Source: Candidatus Omnitrophota bacterium
GTDB taxonomy: Bacteria; Omnitrophota; Gorgyraeia; Zapsychrales; JANLHA01
Direction of reading: 5' to 3'
NCBI GenBank assembly: GCA_023143685.1
Contig: JAGLHE010000085.1
Location: 1 to 32,650, forward strand
Length of the DNA: 32,650 nucleotides
Both the position numbers and the translations under genes were made by a program. Of this stretch, positions 9,778-20,850 are shown piece after piece. The stretch's first letter is position 1; each line of letters starts with the position of its first letter. The notes below the pieces were generated by a model. The model ran no database searches. It saw only the letters and a program-made list of their open reading frames with translations, and was not told the origin of the DNA.

Positions 9778-10173
9778 TTACCAAATATAGCAAAGAACCT
9801 CTCCCCCAACATTCATCTTGCGCGCTTCTCTATCAGAAACAATCCCTTTAGATGTTGAAATCACTGCCATCCCCAATCCACTGAGAACACGAGGAATCCT
9901 TTTTTGTTGTGCATAAACCCTTAACCCTGATTTAGAAATACGCTTGATACCAATAATGGCTGATTTTTTATCTTCGTATTTTAAATAAATTTTATATGTA
10001 CCCTGAATACTATCTTTCATCAAACGAAAATCTTCAATATATCCATCTGTCTTGAAAATTTCTAATATTTTCCCAATCAGCTTGGATGCGGGAACATCAA
10101 CATACTCTTTTTTCGCCTGGACAGCATTACGGATGCTTGTTAACATATTCGCTATAGGATCAGTTAATGACAT
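9778..10173 (-). CDS. rpsH: 30S ribosomal protein S8
   Basis: 131 aa; MSLTDPIANMLTSIRNA...SKSGLRVYAQQKRIPRVLSGLGMAVISTSKGIVSDREARKMNVGGEVLCYIW. Confidence 0.98.
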   Translation of the reverse strand: MSLTDPIANMLTSIRNAVQAKKEYVDVPASKLIGKILEIFKTDGYIEDFRLMKDSIQGTYKIYLKYEDKKSAIIGIKRISKSGLRVYAQQKRIPRVLSGLGMAVISTSKGIVSDREARKMNVGGEVLCYIW

Positions 10174-10225
10174 CTTTGTTTTCCTTATTTCTCTTGATTA
10201 ATTCAGATTCTCTTTAAAACAACAA

Positions 10226-10411
10226 TTACCAACTTGCCTTACGCACCCCTGGAATTTCTCCCCTCCAGGCTAACTCACGAAAACAGATACGGCATGTGCC
10301 GAACCGACGTAAATATCCTTTTGGACGCCCACAGATGAGGCAACGGTTATGTTGTCGTGTTGGAAACTTCGGTTTTCTTTGAGATTTGATAACTAAGGCT
10401 TTTCTAGCCAT
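10226..10411 (-). CDS. rpsN: 30S ribosomal protein S14, zinc-dependent (type Z)
   Basis: 61 aa; [38 protein letters not shown] with CxxC...CxxC. Confidence 0.98.
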   Translation of the reverse strand: MARKALVIKSQRKPKFPTRQHNRCLICGRPKGYLRRFGTCRICFRELAWRGEIPGVRKASW

Positions 10412-10426
10412 AAAATTCTTCCTTTT

Positions 10427-10969
10427 TTATTTACTAAACAGCATCCCAAAAAGACGCAACAGTTCAAAATTCTTTTCTTGAGATCCATTACTAAAAACAA
10501 ACGAAATATCCATCCCCTGAGTGCGCGACATACGCCCGGAATCAATTTCTGGAAAAATTGATTGATCAGAAATCCCTATAGAATAATTCCCCTGTTTATC
10601 AAACGATTTTCGTGAAACCCCATTGAAGTCCCGAATTCGCGGCAGACAAACATTAACAAAGCGATCCATAAATTCATACATCTTATTGCGTCGCAATGTC
10701 ACTTTACAGCCAACAGGCATATCGATTCTCAATTTGAAATTCGAGATCGCCTTTCGGGAACGTCTTAAAAAAGGCTTTTGACCGGAAATGATCTCTAAAT
10801 CCTTCATAGCGCTATCCATAATTTTTACATCATGGATCGCTTCACCTACACCCATATTGATGACAATCTTTTGTAAACGCGGAACTGACATCGCATTCTT
10901 AATCCCAAACTTTTCCTGCATTGCCGGGATAAATTCTTCTTGATATTTCTGAAACAATCTTGGCGCCAC
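10427..10969 (-). CDS. rplE: 50S ribosomal protein L5
   Basis: 180 aa; VPRLQKIVINMGVGEAIHD...LEIISGQKPFLRRSRKAISNFKLR...PVGCKVTLRRNKMYEFMDR. Confidence 0.98.
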   Translation of the reverse strand: MAPRLFQKYQEEFIPAMQEKFGIKNAMSVPRLQKIVINMGVGEAIHDVKIMDSAMKDLEIISGQKPFLRRSRKAISNFKLRIDMPVGCKVTLRRNKMYEFMDRFVNVCLPRIRDFNGVSRKSFDKQGNYSIGISDQSIFPEIDSGRMSRTQGMDISFVFSNGSQEKNFELLRLFGMLFSK

Positions 10970-10989
10970 TTTTATACCCTCTCCTTTAA

Positions 10990-11307
10990 CTAAATAACTT
11001 CTCCACTTTTCTTGCTAATGCGTACTTTTGTCCCATCTTTCAGGATCGAGATCCCAAAACGAGTCGGTTTATTTGTCTTTTTATCCACCAGCATCACATT
11101 TGAAATATGAATGGAAGATTCAATTTCAACAAAACCACCTTGCTGATCCTGCTGTGTTCGACGCCGAGCCTTTTTGACAATATTAATCTTTTCAACAACA
11201 AGACGATTGTTCTCTGGTAAAATTTTCAGAACTTTTCCTGTCTTGCCTTTATCTTTTCCAACAATAACCATTACCTTATCATTCTTTTTTATCTTTAACA
11301 TTATCAA
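10990..11307 (-). CDS. rplX: 50S ribosomal protein L24
   Basis: 105 aa; KIKKNDKVMVIVGKDKGKTGKVLKILPENNRLVVEKINIVKKARRR; KOW motif. Confidence 0.97.
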   Translation of the reverse strand: MIMLKIKKNDKVMVIVGKDKGKTGKVLKILPENNRLVVEKINIVKKARRRTQQDQQGGFVEIESSIHISNVMLVDKKTNKPTRFGISILKDGTKVRISKKSGEVI

Positions 11308-11354
11308 TCCTTTTATCTGTGCAATCTTTTTCTACCCGGTGAAATCAATCTTTT

Positions 11355-11723
11355 TCAAACTACCTCAGGAGCCAATGAAATAATTTTCATAAATTCAAGG
11401 TTACGTAATTCTCGCGCGACAGGGCCAAAAACACGTGTCCCTTTAGGATTTCCGGCATCATCAATAATCACCAACGCATTGGTGTCAAAACGAACACTCG
11501 TACCATCTGATCGCTTTATGGGAAACTTTGTTCGAACCACAACCCCTTTTGCCTTATCCCCTTTTTTAAAAGCGGCGTCTGGAACGACTTCCTTAATGTT
11601 AACACGAACAACATCCCCAACCTGCGCCCAGCGACGTCCCTTGCCGTTTAAAACCCCGATAACGGAAGCTTTCCGCGCACCGGAGTTATCAGCAACTATT
11701 AAGAGTGATTTCATATAAAGCAT
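11355..11723 (-). CDS. rplN: 50S ribosomal protein L14
   Basis: 122 aa; [16 protein letters not shown]...[27 protein letters not shown]-type core (here [42 protein letters not shown]). Confidence 0.98.
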   Translation of the reverse strand: MLYMKSLLIVADNSGARKASVIGVLNGKGRRWAQVGDVVRVNIKEVVPDAAFKKGDKAKGVVVRTKFPIKRSDGTSVRFDTNALVIIDDAGNPKGTRVFGPVARELRNLEFMKIISLAPEVV

Positions 11724-11754
11724 CTTTATTCTTCCTTTTCAAGCTGCGGTAAAA

Positions 11755-12006
11755 TTACTTAACAACTTCTAAAATCATCCACCGTTTTTCTTTTGATAAC
11801 GGCCGGGTTTCCATAATCTTCACAATATCACCAACTTTAGTTTCATTCTTTTCATCATGCGCTTTAAATTTCACATTACGACGAATTGTTTTATGATATT
11901 TAGAGTGCTTTGTTGCCCCTTTAATTTGGACAACACGGGTTTTATCCATCTTGGCACTGACAACCTCACCCATTTCTACTTTTCTTCTATTAACTCTTGT
12001 TTCCAT
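11755..12006 (-). CDS. rpsQ: 30S ribosomal protein S17
   Basis: 83 aa; [70 protein letters not shown]. Confidence 0.97.
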   Translation of the reverse strand: METRVNRRKVEMGEVVSAKMDKTRVVQIKGATKHSKYHKTIRRNVKFKAHDEKNETKVGDIVKIMETRPLSKEKRWMILEVVK

Positions 12007-12205
12007 CTTTTAGTCTCTCATTCCGTATCGTTAAAATTCTTGCAATATCCTTCTTTATTAATTTAAACATCGACGGTCTTTCAACACGTCCAAGCTTACG
12101 CTGATATTTCAAATCAAAAAGCTCTTTTTTTAATGACTTCTCTTTCGCATTCAGGTCTTCAACGCTTAAGGCTTTTATTTCTTCTGTTTTCATTTTCTTA
12201 ACCAC
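11990..12205 (-). CDS. rpmC: 50S ribosomal protein L29
   Basis: 71 aa; [59 protein letters not shown]. Confidence 0.96.
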   Translation of the reverse strand: MVKKMKTEEIKALSVEDLNAKEKSLKKELFDLKYQRKLGRVERPSMFKLIKKDIARILTIRNERLKDGNKS

Positions 12206-12229
12206 CTAATTTAAAATAAACTCTATCAA

Positions 12230-12646
12230 TTAATGACCCGAACGTACCACAAACTTGGTTTTTACCGGCAACTTAAAAGATACTAAACGAAAAACCTGCT
12301 TCGCAAAATCTTCGGGGATACCACCGATTTCAAAAAGAACTTTTCCTTTTTTGACAGGACATACCCAATGCGATAAGTCACCCTTGCCTTTTCCCATACG
12401 CGTTTCGGCTGGTTTTTTGGAAACCGGCTTACAAGGAAAAACCTTAATCCAGAGTTTTCCGACACCTTTCATCTTTCGGGCGACAACAAGACGGGCTGCT
12501 TCCATGTGGTTGGCACGGATATGACCATTCTCTAACGCCTTTAGTCCATACTCCCCAAAAATTAATCGCTCACCCCGTGTTGCTATACCACGGTTCTTTC
12601 CTTTTTGCGCTTTGCGATACTTAACTTTTCGTGGCATTAAAAGCAT
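12230..12646 (-). CDS. rplP: 50S ribosomal protein L16
   Basis: 138 aa; MPRKVKYRKAQKGKNRGIATRGERLIFGEYGLKALENGHI...IEAARxx core; start may alternatively be the internal MPRK. Confidence 0.98.
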   Translation of the reverse strand: MLLMPRKVKYRKAQKGKNRGIATRGERLIFGEYGLKALENGHIRANHMEAARLVVARKMKGVGKLWIKVFPCKPVSKKPAETRMGKGKGDLSHWVCPVKKGKVLFEIGGIPEDFAKQVFRLVSFKLPVKTKFVVRSGH

Positions 12647-12685
12647 TATATTTTCCTCTCAAAAACAATCTATTTCTAAACAAAT

Positions 12686-13336
12686 TTACTTTGAATTTCT
12701 TTTCTTTTCCCGGATGGTCTCACCTTTATAAATCCAAACCTTAACTCCAATAACTCCATATGTGGTGTGTGATTCAGCAAAACCATAATCGACATCGGCC
12801 CGCAATGTCTGCAAAGGGATCGAGCCTTCATGATAAGTCTCACGCCGTGCCATTTCCTGGCCACCAAGACGTCCACCCAAACTAATCTTAATCCCCTTGA
12901 CCCCTGCTTGCCTGGACAAATCAAGCGCACGCTTAACCGCTCGACGAAATGCGACACGTTTCTCCAGCTGAAAAGCAACATTTTGAGCGACCAGCTGTGC
13001 TTCTGTCGCAGGATTCTTGATTTCGATAATATCTATAGCTAACTCTTTTTTAGTAATCTTGGACAATTGTTCTTTCAGGCGATCAATATCAGCTCCCCGG
13101 CGGCCGATCACAACCCCAGGACGTGCAGAAGCAATCTTGATTTTAATTTGTTCCGCTAAACGCTCAATAACAACATAAGAGACCGCCGCGTGCACAAATT
13201 TTTCTTTGATATATTTGCGAATTTTGGAATCTTCCACGAGTTGTTTTGGGTATTCTTTTTTATCCGCATACCAAAGACTACGCCAAGTTTTATTAATACC
13301 TATACGCTGAATATATGGATGAACTTTTTGTCCCAC
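12686..13336 (-). CDS. rpsC: 30S ribosomal protein S3
   Basis: 216 aa; MGQKVHPYIQRIGI...SARPGVVIGRRGADIDRLKEQL...GVKGIKISLGGRLGGQEMARRETYHEGSIPLQTLRADVDYG. Confidence 0.98.
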   Translation of the reverse strand: MGQKVHPYIQRIGINKTWRSLWYADKKEYPKQLVEDSKIRKYIKEKFVHAAVSYVVIERLAEQIKIKIASARPGVVIGRRGADIDRLKEQLSKITKKELAIDIIEIKNPATEAQLVAQNVAFQLEKRVAFRRAVKRALDLSRQAGVKGIKISLGGRLGGQEMARRETYHEGSIPLQTLRADVDYGFAESHTTYGVIGVKVWIYKGETIREKKRNSK

Positions 13337-13347
13337 GTGTTTCGCTC

Positions 13348-13683
13348 CTACTTAGTTATTAAATCTAATTCAATGGTTAAATGAGTTGTTTTCTTTAATA
13401 TCCGTGTCGCTCGGCCAAACGGCGCAGCCCTGAACCTCTTCCAGGATGGACCCTGGTCAGCGGTTATTTTAGAAACGTACAATTGTGTTTCGTCTAACCC
13501 TTTTTGCTTTGCATTACTAATCGCAGAATTTAATACTTTGGTAATTGTCGGTGTAGATCCCTTATTTACGTGTGTCAAAATTGCTAATGAAGAGGCTACA
13601 TCTTTCCCGCGAATAAGATCAATTACTAGTCTCATCTTAGTCGGGGATACCCTTATATATCGTCCTTTAGCTTGTGCAATCAT
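13348..13683 (-). CDS. rplV: 50S ribosomal protein L22
   Basis: 111 aa; AKGRYIRVSPTKMRLVIDLIRGKDV...DQGPSWKRFRAAPFGRATRILKKTTHLTIELD. Confidence 0.97.
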   Translation of the reverse strand: MIAQAKGRYIRVSPTKMRLVIDLIRGKDVASSLAILTHVNKGSTPTITKVLNSAISNAKQKGLDETQLYVSKITADQGPSWKRFRAAPFGRATRILKKTTHLTIELDLITK

Positions 13684-13722
13684 TTTTTACCTTCGTATTT
13701 CTTTCGCGTTGTTTCGCGCTTA

Positions 13723-14010
13723 TTATGTTTTCGTCGGTGCTTTCTTAGCCTTTACCCCGCCATGTTTTCTAAATGTCCGTGTTGGAGCAAGATCACCAAA
13801 CTTAAATCCAACCATATTCTCTGTAATATAAACAGGAACATGCTTGCGTCCATTATGAACCGACACAGTATAACCAACAAATTCTGGCAAAACAGTTGAG
13901 CGTCGTGACCATGTTTTGATAGGCTGCTTATTGCCAACCTCCATCATTTTATTGAGTTTCTTTAATAAGCTTTCGTCGATGAATGGACCTTTTTTAATTG
14001 AACGTGGCAT
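13723..14010 (-). CDS. rpsS: 30S ribosomal protein S19
   Basis: 95 aa; [19 protein letters not shown]...[53 protein letters not shown]. Confidence 0.98.
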   Translation of the reverse strand: MPRSIKKGPFIDESLLKKLNKMMEVGNKQPIKTWSRRSTVLPEFVGYTVSVHNGRKHVPVYITENMVGFKFGDLAPTRTFRKHGGVKAKKAPTKT

Positions 14011-14011
14011 A

Positions 14012-14848
14012 TTACTTAGTCCTTCTCCTTACAATATATTGATTCGAATATTTTTTTTTCTTTCGTGTCTTTAACCCTTTCGTCGCTTTCCCCCATGGCG
14101 TTACAGGATGCGGATTTCCTTGCGGTGCTTTCCCTTCCCCCCCACCATGCGGGTGGTCAACCGGGTTCATCGCAACACCACGAACATTCCCCTTGCGACC
14201 TAACCATCGGGATCTTCCTGCTTTCCCTAAAGAACGCGTTTCATGCTCAACATTACCTAACTGTCCAATTGTTGCCCTACAATTAACACGAATTTTTCGC
14301 ACTTCCCCGGAAGGCATCCGCACATGAGCAAAATCACCTTCCTTAGCCATTAATTGAGCAGATGTGCCTGCGGCACGAACAATCTGTCCACCTTTTCCTG
14401 GATGCAACTCAATATTGTGAATAGCTGTCCCTAATGGAATCTTTTTTAACGGCATGCAATTTCCTGATTGAATTTCAACACTCTTCTCATAAGTGCTTAC
14501 CACCTGGCTTCCAACCTTAACTTCTAATGGAGCTAAGATATACGCTCTTTCTCCATCCGGATACTGGATTAATGCAATACGCGGTGATCGATTCGGATCA
14601 TATTCAATGGCGATGACATCCGCAACATCATCAATACGCGCGCGTTTAAAATCAATCAAACGATATCTTCTCTTATGTCCGCCACTACGATATCTTGCAG
14701 TAATACGCCCATGCACATTACGACCGCCTGTTCTTTTCAACGGACGGACTAAAGATTTCTCCGGCTTGCTTTTTGTGATTTCTTTGAAATCAGAAAGCAC
14801 TGTATGCCGCAATACATTTGTCGTTGGTTTATATCTTTTAATTCCCAT
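14012..14848 (-). CDS. rplB: 50S ribosomal protein L2
   Basis: 278 aa; [17 protein letters not shown]...[28 protein letters not shown]...[44 protein letters not shown]. Confidence 0.98.
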   Translation of the reverse strand: MGIKRYKPTTNVLRHTVLSDFKEITKSKPEKSLVRPLKRTGGRNVHGRITARYRSGGHKRRYRLIDFKRARIDDVADVIAIEYDPNRSPRIALIQYPDGERAYILAPLEVKVGSQVVSTYEKSVEIQSGNCMPLKKIPLGTAIHNIELHPGKGGQIVRAAGTSAQLMAKEGDFAHVRMPSGEVRKIRVNCRATIGQLGNVEHETRSLGKAGRSRWLGRKGNVRGVAMNPVDHPHGGGEGKAPQGNPHPVTPWGKATKGLKTRKKKKYSNQYIVRRRTK

Positions 14849-14880
14849 TTTTACCTCAAATATCTGCGATGATCTGCGTT

Positions 14881-15159
14881 TTAAGTAATGTCAATCTTCT
14901 GTCCTTCTTTAAGCGTCACAACCGCTTTCTTCCACGCTGTTGTATGCCCAAATTCTTGCCGGACTCTCTTTCTTTTGCCTGGAACCGTAATCGTATTCAC
15001 AGAAGCAACCTTAACTTTATAAATTTCTTCAATCGCTTTTTTAATCTCTATCTTATTCGCACTGCTCGCGACATGAAATAAGTATTTCCTTTGTGCTTCT
15101 AAATCGAGGCCTTTTTCTGTACGAACAAGTGTATTAACAATATCATAACTGGTAATCAT
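14881..15159 (-). CDS. rplW: 50S ribosomal protein L23
   Basis: 92 aa; [65 protein letters not shown]. Confidence 0.97.
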   Translation of the reverse strand: MITSYDIVNTLVRTEKGLDLEAQRKYLFHVASSANKIEIKKAIEEIYKVKVASVNTITVPGKRKRVRQEFGHTTAWKKAVVTLKEGQKIDIT

Positions 15160-15161
15160 AA

Positions 15162-15788
15162 TTACTTCTCAATCCGTTCAACTAATTTATCAAATGATGA
15201 TTTTGTTAATAAAAGTGTCTTATTTTTTAAAATATCGTAGGCATTAACATCTTTTGATCGCACAACCTGAAAACGCGGAAGATTGCGGCTGACACGCAGC
15301 ACACTCTGATCACAACCATCCAATAATGCCAACGTCTTTCCTTGAACTTTTAACGCCTCAAGAACTTTCACGAATTCTTTTGTCTTTGCAAATTCTTCTT
15401 TCAATTCATCCAAACAAACCATTTGTCTGGATTGATATTTCGCGTTTAAACTTTCTTTTAAAGCTGCTCTTCGAATCTTTTTCGGGATCGTGTATCTAAA
15501 ATCTCTTGGATGTGGACCAAAAACAACCCCACCACCTTTCCACACAGGTGACCGGCTTGAACCTGCTCGTGCTCGACCTGTCCCTTTTTGACGATATGGC
15601 TTCTTTCCACCACCCGAAACATCAGCACGTTCCTTTGTTGATGCCGTTCCTTGACGCAAAGATGCTTGATACATCACAACTGCCTGATGAAGCACCTCTT
15701 GCTTAACACGACCACCAAAAATTCCTTCAGGAAGTTCAATCGTTCCTGCTTCTTTTCCTTCTTTATTTAAAACCGGCAACGTTGCCAT
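15162..15788 (-). CDS. rplD: 50S ribosomal protein L4
   Basis: 208 aa; ELPEGIFG...GKKPYRQKGTGRARAGSSRSPVWKGGGVVFGPHPRDFRYTIPKKIRRAALKESL. Confidence 0.98.
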   Translation of the reverse strand: MATLPVLNKEGKEAGTIELPEGIFGGRVKQEVLHQAVVMYQASLRQGTASTKERADVSGGGKKPYRQKGTGRARAGSSRSPVWKGGGVVFGPHPRDFRYTIPKKIRRAALKESLNAKYQSRQMVCLDELKEEFAKTKEFVKVLEALKVQGKTLALLDGCDQSVLRVSRNLPRFQVVRSKDVNAYDILKNKTLLLTKSSFDKLVERIEK

Positions 15789-15806
15789 TTTCTTACTCCT
15801 TCAACC

Positions 15807-16514
15807 TTACTTCTTACCTTTAGCTTTTGCTTTACTTTGCTTCATCGGATTACGCTTCTTAGCCATAGTCGCTGATTTTTCATCAAGAGACCGATAAACT
15901 TTCTTCTTGGAACGGTTAACAACCACCAAACTATTTTTAGATCCCGGGACAGCACCCTTAATTAAAAGGATATTGTTTTCAACATCAACCTCAATAACAC
16001 GCAAACCTTGTGTTGTTACATTTTGTGCTCCCATCTGCCCCGGCATGTGTGTTCCACGAAAGGTTCTCGATGGATCTGCACTAGCTCCAATAGACCCAAC
16101 ACGTCGATGATGCATCGAACCATGCCCCGCAGGCCCACCAGACCAATTCCATCGCTTCATCCCGCCCTGAAATCCTTTTCCTTTCGAAACCCCGGAAATA
16201 TCCACAAAATCACCAGCCTTGAAAATATCCGCCTTCACCTCTTGTCCAACCTGATAATCTTTATTATCCGTTGACTCAAATTCCTTTATCAACCGCATTG
16301 GCGCTACGCCAACCTTCTTAAAAAATCCTAGCTGAGGTTTCTTAACGCGTGATTCTTTCACCGGATCAAAACCAACTTTTATCTTTAAAGGTTCTTCCCG
16401 AAGGCCCAAAACAGGACAAGGACCGGCTTCAACAACTGTCACAGGAACAACATTCCCGTCTTTGTCAAAAATTTGCGTCATACCTAATTTTTTTCCAATA
16501 AGTCCACGTATCAT
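15807..16514 (-). CDS. rplC: 50S ribosomal protein L3
   Basis: 235 aa; [32 protein letters not shown]...[53 protein letters not shown]. Confidence 0.98.
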   Translation of the reverse strand: MIRGLIGKKLGMTQIFDKDGNVVPVTVVEAGPCPVLGLREEPLKIKVGFDPVKESRVKKPQLGFFKKVGVAPMRLIKEFESTDNKDYQVGQEVKADIFKAGDFVDISGVSKGKGFQGGMKRWNWSGGPAGHGSMHHRRVGSIGASADPSRTFRGTHMPGQMGAQNVTTQGLRVIEVDVENNILLIKGAVPGSKNSLVVVNRSKKKVYRSLDEKSATMAKKRNPMKQSKAKAKGKK

Positions 16515-16567
16515 AATTCAACCAATTATAAAAAGTTCAAATAATTTTACGGATTACACTTCAATCC

Positions 16568-16879
16568 CTATTGCTTAATCTCAATATCAACACCTGCCGG
16601 CAAATTCAACTTCCTTAAGGCTTCCACTGTTTTGGCAGTCGGCTCAACCAAATCAATCAAACGCTTGTGAATAGCTAAATGAAATTGCTCACGTGCCTTT
16701 TTGTTCACATGCGGCGACTTTAAAACTGTGTACAGTTCCTTTTTTGTCGGCAAAGGTACCGGCCCAGCAACCTTAGCGCCTGTACGGATCGCTGTATCAA
16801 CAATTTCCTGCGCTGATTGATCAATCAACCGATGATCATAAGCCTTCAATTTTAACCGTATCTTCTGCATATCCGTCAC
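16568..16879 (-). CDS. rpsJ: 30S ribosomal protein S10
   Basis: 103 aa; [72 protein letters not shown]. Confidence 0.98.
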   Translation of the reverse strand: MTDMQKIRLKLKAYDHRLIDQSAQEIVDTAIRTGAKVAGPVPLPTKKELYTVLKSPHVNKKAREQFHLAIHKRLIDLVEPTAKTVEALRKLNLPAGVDIEIKQ

Positions 16880-16894
16880 TTTTCCTATGATTAA

Positions 16895-16927
16895 AGTAGC
16901 GGGGATAAGAATATCATCCCCGCTACT
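16895..16927 (-). terminator. GC-rich hairpin between tuf and rpsJ; candidate intrinsic terminator/attenuator or RNA-processing/stability structure
   Basis: Perfect 12-bp inverted repeat on + strand agtagcggggat / atccccgctact with 9-nt loop; minus-strand transcript continues into only a weak U-run (..CUUUAAUC). Confidence 0.55.
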
Positions 16928-16974
16928 CGTTGATGAAACACTTTACAACAAACTTATCTATACTATCTAAAATG

Positions 16975-18171
16975 TTACGCGACAACTTCGGAGACAACAC
17001 CAGCCCCAACCGTACGACCACCTTCTCGAATCGCAAAACGTAATTCCTTCTCCATAGCAACCGGAGTAATCAATTCAACTTCCATTTCCACATTATCCCC
17101 TGGCATACACATTTCCACGCCATCTGGAAGTGTTGCTGTTCCGGTAACATCTGTTGTTCGGAAATAAAACTGTGGACGATACCCTTTAAAAAATGGTGTA
17201 TGTCGGCCACCTTCTTCTTTTGTCAAAATATAAACTTGAGACTTGAATTTAGTATGTGGTGTAATCGAGCCTATCTTTGCTAAAACCATACCACGCTCAA
17301 TACTGTCCTTGTCCATACCTCTTAACAATAACCCGACATTGTCACCAGCTTGTCCTTCATCCAACTCCTTGCGAAACATCTCCACACCTGTAACAACCGT
17401 TTTCTGAACTTCCGGACGAAGCCCAACAACATCAACTTCTTCGCCAACAACAACCTTACCTCTTTCGATACGACCTGTCGCAACTGTTCCACGACCTGAA
17501 ATAGAAAAAACATCTTCAACTGCCATAGAAAATGGTTTGTCTAATTCACGCTCTGGATCCGGGACATAATCATCAACTGCTTGCATCAAATCAAGAATCG
17601 GCTTTGTTTTAGCTTCATCATCCGGATTATCTAAAGCTTCTAACGCGCTTCCCTTAATGATCGGAGTGTTGTCTCCGTCAAATTTATAACTGCTCAAAAG
17701 CTCCCGAACTTCCATCTCAACAAGTTCTAAAAGCTCTTCGTCGTCAACTTGATCACACTTGTTTAAGAAAACAACCAAACGCGGAACGTTTACCTGACGA
17801 GCCAAAAGAATGTGCTCACGTGTTTGAGGCATAGGGCCATCTGCTGCAGAAACAACCAAAATCGCCCCATCCATCTGCGCTGCCCCTGTAATCATGTTCT
17901 TAATGTAATCGGCGTGGCCTGGACAATCAATATGCGCATAATGTCTTTTTTCTGTTTCATACTCAAGGTGTGCGATATTAATTGTAACTCCACGTTCTCT
18001 TTCTTCTGGCGCGTTGTCAATAGAAGCATAAGAACGAACTTCCCCTGCCAAACCTTTTTTGTTTAAAATCGTCGTTATGGCGGCACTAAGCGTAGTCTTC
18101 CCATGATCAACGTGACCAATTGTTCCAACATTCATGTGCGGTTTATTTCTTACAAATTTTTCTTTAGCCAT
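16975..18171 (-). CDS. tuf: Elongation factor Tu
   Basis: 398 aa; [61 protein letters not shown]. Confidence 0.99.
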   Translation of the reverse strand: MAKEKFVRNKPHMNVGTIGHVDHGKTTLSAAITTILNKKGLAGEVRSYASIDNAPEERERGVTINIAHLEYETEKRHYAHIDCPGHADYIKNMITGAAQMDGAILVVSAADGPMPQTREHILLARQVNVPRLVVFLNKCDQVDDEELLELVEMEVRELLSSYKFDGDNTPIIKGSALEALDNPDDEAKTKPILDLMQAVDDYVPDPERELDKPFSMAVEDVFSISGRGTVATGRIERGKVVVGEEVDVVGLRPEVQKTVVTGVEMFRKELDEGQAGDNVGLLLRGMDKDSIERGMVLAKIGSITPHTKFKSQVYILTKEEGGRHTPFFKGYRPQFYFRTTDVTGTATLPDGVEMCMPGDNVEMEVELITPVAMEKELRFAIREGGRTVGAGVVSEVVA

Positions 18172-18223
18172 AACTATCCTCCTTTTTGGATTTCAATTCT
18201 TTAAAATTTTATTCCTTTATCAT

Positions 18224-20320
18224 CTATCTTTTACTAGCCGCTTCTTCTCGGGTACCCTTAATCTTCTCAGCTATATGTACCGGCACCTCAGCATAAAAAG
18301 ACGGCTCCATTGAGAAAGACGCTCTCCCCTGAGTTAACGATCGAAGAGCATTCGCATAATTAAACATCTCCGCCAACGGGACTTCGCATCGAGCGGTTTT
18401 TAATTTACCTCGTGTTCCCAAATTAACAATCTTGGCTCTTCTCGTATTTAAATCACCCATTACAGCTCCCATAAACTCTTCAGGAGCTGAACACTCTAAA
18501 TTCATAACAGGCTCCAGAAAAACCGGGCCACCCTTTCGCAACGCCTCTTTCAAAGCAATCTTTCCAGCCATCTGAAACGCCATTTCGCTCGAATCAACTT
18601 CGTGGAAAGATCCATCAACTAAAGTAACTGTAAAATCTGTAACCGGATACCCTGCCAAAACCCCATTCAACGCTGCGCTACGAACACCTTTTTCCACCGG
18701 CCCGATATATTCACGAGGGATCGCGCCCCCTTTAATTTTATTAACAAAAACAATTCCATCCCCTGGTTTTTCTGCTGGCTCCACATCGATAATACAATGA
18801 CCATACTGTCCGCGCCCACCCGTTTGCGAAATAAATTTCCCAACAACTCCTGTAACTTTTTGTGTAATGGCTTCGCGATAAGCAACCTGTGGACGACCTA
18901 TTTCAGTCTGCAACCCATGCTCTCTCTTCATACGATCAATGATAATATCTAAATGCAACTCGCCCATCCCGGAAATAATGGTCTGGCCGGTTTCTTTATC
19001 ATACTGAACTTTCAAGGAAGGATCTTCATCCAGAAACTTCCGTAAAGTCAAACCTAATTTGTCCTGATCCGCCTTGGTCTTTGGTTCAATCGCCATAGAA
19101 ACAACCGGCTCTGGAACATTCATGCTCTCTATAAGGATTTGATTCTTGTCATCACAGAGCGTTTCTCCCGACTTTGTATCTTTAAGCCCAACTAAAGCAA
19201 CAATCTCACCCGCTTCAGCTTTAGCGACAATCTCTTGCTTATTGGAATGCATAACAACGATCTTTGAAATACGCTCCTTTTTCATAGCAGAAGAATTATA
19301 AATGGTTGAGCCTGATGTAATTGTTCCCGAATAAATTCGTGTGTAAAATAACTTGCCGACATAAGGATCAGATGCGATTTTAAATACAAGTGCAGATAAA
19401 GGATCGCTAGGATCTGTTTTAAACGTTTTTTCTTCTTCTGTTTTAGGATCAGTTCCTGTAATCGAAGAAACATCCAGAGGGGAAGGCAGGTAATCGGTAA
19501 TGCCATCAAGAACAGGCTGAACACCACGGTTCCTTAATGCCGTACCAACAAAAACCGGCAGAAACGTATTAGCAATAACGGATTTACGGATCGCTTCCTT
19601 AATTTCACCAGGAGTAATTTCTTGCTCCTCTAGAAACTTCTCCATAATTCCATCGTCCGCATCTGCTAATTTTTCCAAAAAATCATGACGCCGCAATTCC
19701 GCATCTTCTTTCAAATGATCCGGGATTGGTTGTCTTTTAAAATTCATCCCTGTATCATCCTCATACACAATGTAATCCATTTCAATCAGGTCAACAATCC
19801 CTCTAAAATCATCTTCTGCCCCATCCGGCATTTGCACACCTACGGCATTTGCACCAAGGCGATCATGAATCTGATCGATCACACTATAAAAATCTGCCCC
19901 TAAACGATCAATTTTATTAATAAAGAAAAATCGTGGAACTTTATATCGATCTGCTTGTCGCCAAACGGTTTCTGTTTGTGACTGAACCCCACTTGTGGCA
20001 CACAAAACAACAACCGCACCATCTAAAACTTTCAAAGAACGCTCCACCTCGACCGTAAAATCAACGTGCCCTGGCGTATCAATAATATTAATCTTTTTAT
20101 TCTTCCAAAAAGTTGTTGTATTCGCACTTGTAATTGTAATCCCACGCTCTTGCTCCTGAGCCATCCAGTCCATCGTTGCATTTCCATCATCCACAGTCCC
20201 CATCTTATGGATAACTCCTGTGTAATAGAGGATACGCTCTGTTGTGGTGGTTTTACCGGCATCAATATGTGCGATAATCCCTATATTTCGTACATCTTTT
20301 AATGGTGTTTTGTCTAACAT
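18224..20320 (-). CDS. fusA: Elongation factor G
   Basis: 698 aa; [46 protein letters not shown]; full-length EF-G between rpsG and tuf. Confidence 0.99.
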   Translation of the reverse strand: MLDKTPLKDVRNIGIIAHIDAGKTTTTERILYYTGVIHKMGTVDDGNATMDWMAQEQERGITITSANTTTFWKNKKINIIDTPGHVDFTVEVERSLKVLDGAVVVLCATSGVQSQTETVWRQADRYKVPRFFFINKIDRLGADFYSVIDQIHDRLGANAVGVQMPDGAEDDFRGIVDLIEMDYIVYEDDTGMNFKRQPIPDHLKEDAELRRHDFLEKLADADDGIMEKFLEEQEITPGEIKEAIRKSVIANTFLPVFVGTALRNRGVQPVLDGITDYLPSPLDVSSITGTDPKTEEEKTFKTDPSDPLSALVFKIASDPYVGKLFYTRIYSGTITSGSTIYNSSAMKKERISKIVVMHSNKQEIVAKAEAGEIVALVGLKDTKSGETLCDDKNQILIESMNVPEPVVSMAIEPKTKADQDKLGLTLRKFLDEDPSLKVQYDKETGQTIISGMGELHLDIIIDRMKREHGLQTEIGRPQVAYREAITQKVTGVVGKFISQTGGRGQYGHCIIDVEPAEKPGDGIVFVNKIKGGAIPREYIGPVEKGVRSAALNGVLAGYPVTDFTVTLVDGSFHEVDSSEMAFQMAGKIALKEALRKGGPVFLEPVMNLECSAPEEFMGAVMGDLNTRRAKIVNLGTRGKLKTARCEVPLAEMFNYANALRSLTQGRASFSMEPSFYAEVPVHIAEKIKGTREEAASKR

Positions 20321-20344
20321 TTGTTCTGTCTTCCCTAAATATAT

Positions 20345-20350
20345 ATTATA
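20345..20350 (-). promoter_or_regulatory. Possible -10 box upstream of fusA
   Basis: Perfect TATAAT on the minus strand in the 57-bp rpsG-fusA gap, but no good -35 box at 16-18 bp. Confidence 0.22.
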
Positions 20351-20377
20351 AACGCTTGTTTTCGTTGATTGATATCC

Positions 20378-20848
20378 TTACCATCTCAAATGGGCAAAAG
20401 CCTTATTAGCTTCAGCCATTTTATGGGTCTCATCCTTTTTCTTAATGGCTGAACCTTCCATTTTGTAAGCAGAAAAAAGTTCGTCAGCCAATTTTGCTTC
20501 CATAGGCTTGCCTTTTTTCTTACGTGCAAAATCTCTAATCCATCGTAGAGCTAAGGAATTACTGCGAAGGGCTGTAACTTCTACAGGAACTTGATAGGTT
20601 GCCCCACCAACACGTCTTGGCTTTAATTCAACGCGTGGACGGACATTTTCAATAGCTTTATTAAAAACCTTTAAAGCATTGTCTTCATGTGTTTTCTGTT
20701 TTAAAACCTCCATCGCTTGATAAACAATACGTTCAGCGATTGTTTTCTTACCCATTACCATAATCGAATTGATAAACTTTGCAACAATCTGACTATGATA
20801 CTTTGGATCTGGTAATATTTGTCTTTTCTCAGCTTTACGTCTACGCAT
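20378..20848 (-). CDS. rpsG: 30S ribosomal protein S7
   Basis: 156 aa; MRRRKAEKRQILPDPKYHSQIVAKFINSIMVMGKKTIAERIVYQA...RPRVELKPRRVGGATYQVPVEV. Confidence 0.98.
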   Translation of the reverse strand: MRRRKAEKRQILPDPKYHSQIVAKFINSIMVMGKKTIAERIVYQAMEVLKQKTHEDNALKVFNKAIENVRPRVELKPRRVGGATYQVPVEVTALRSNSLALRWIRDFARKKKGKPMEAKLADELFSAYKMEGSAIKKKDETHKMAEANKAFAHLRW

Positions 20849-20850
20849 TA

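Noticed and set aside
12676-12981. Minus-strand 101-aa ORF overlapping rpsC in another frame
   Set aside because: Alternate-frame shadow of rpsC; no recognisable protein family.
20345-20350. Strong fusA promoter based on the TATAAT match
   Set aside because: No acceptable -35 or extended -10 element at standard spacing in an AT-rich gap, so kept only as a low-confidence feature.
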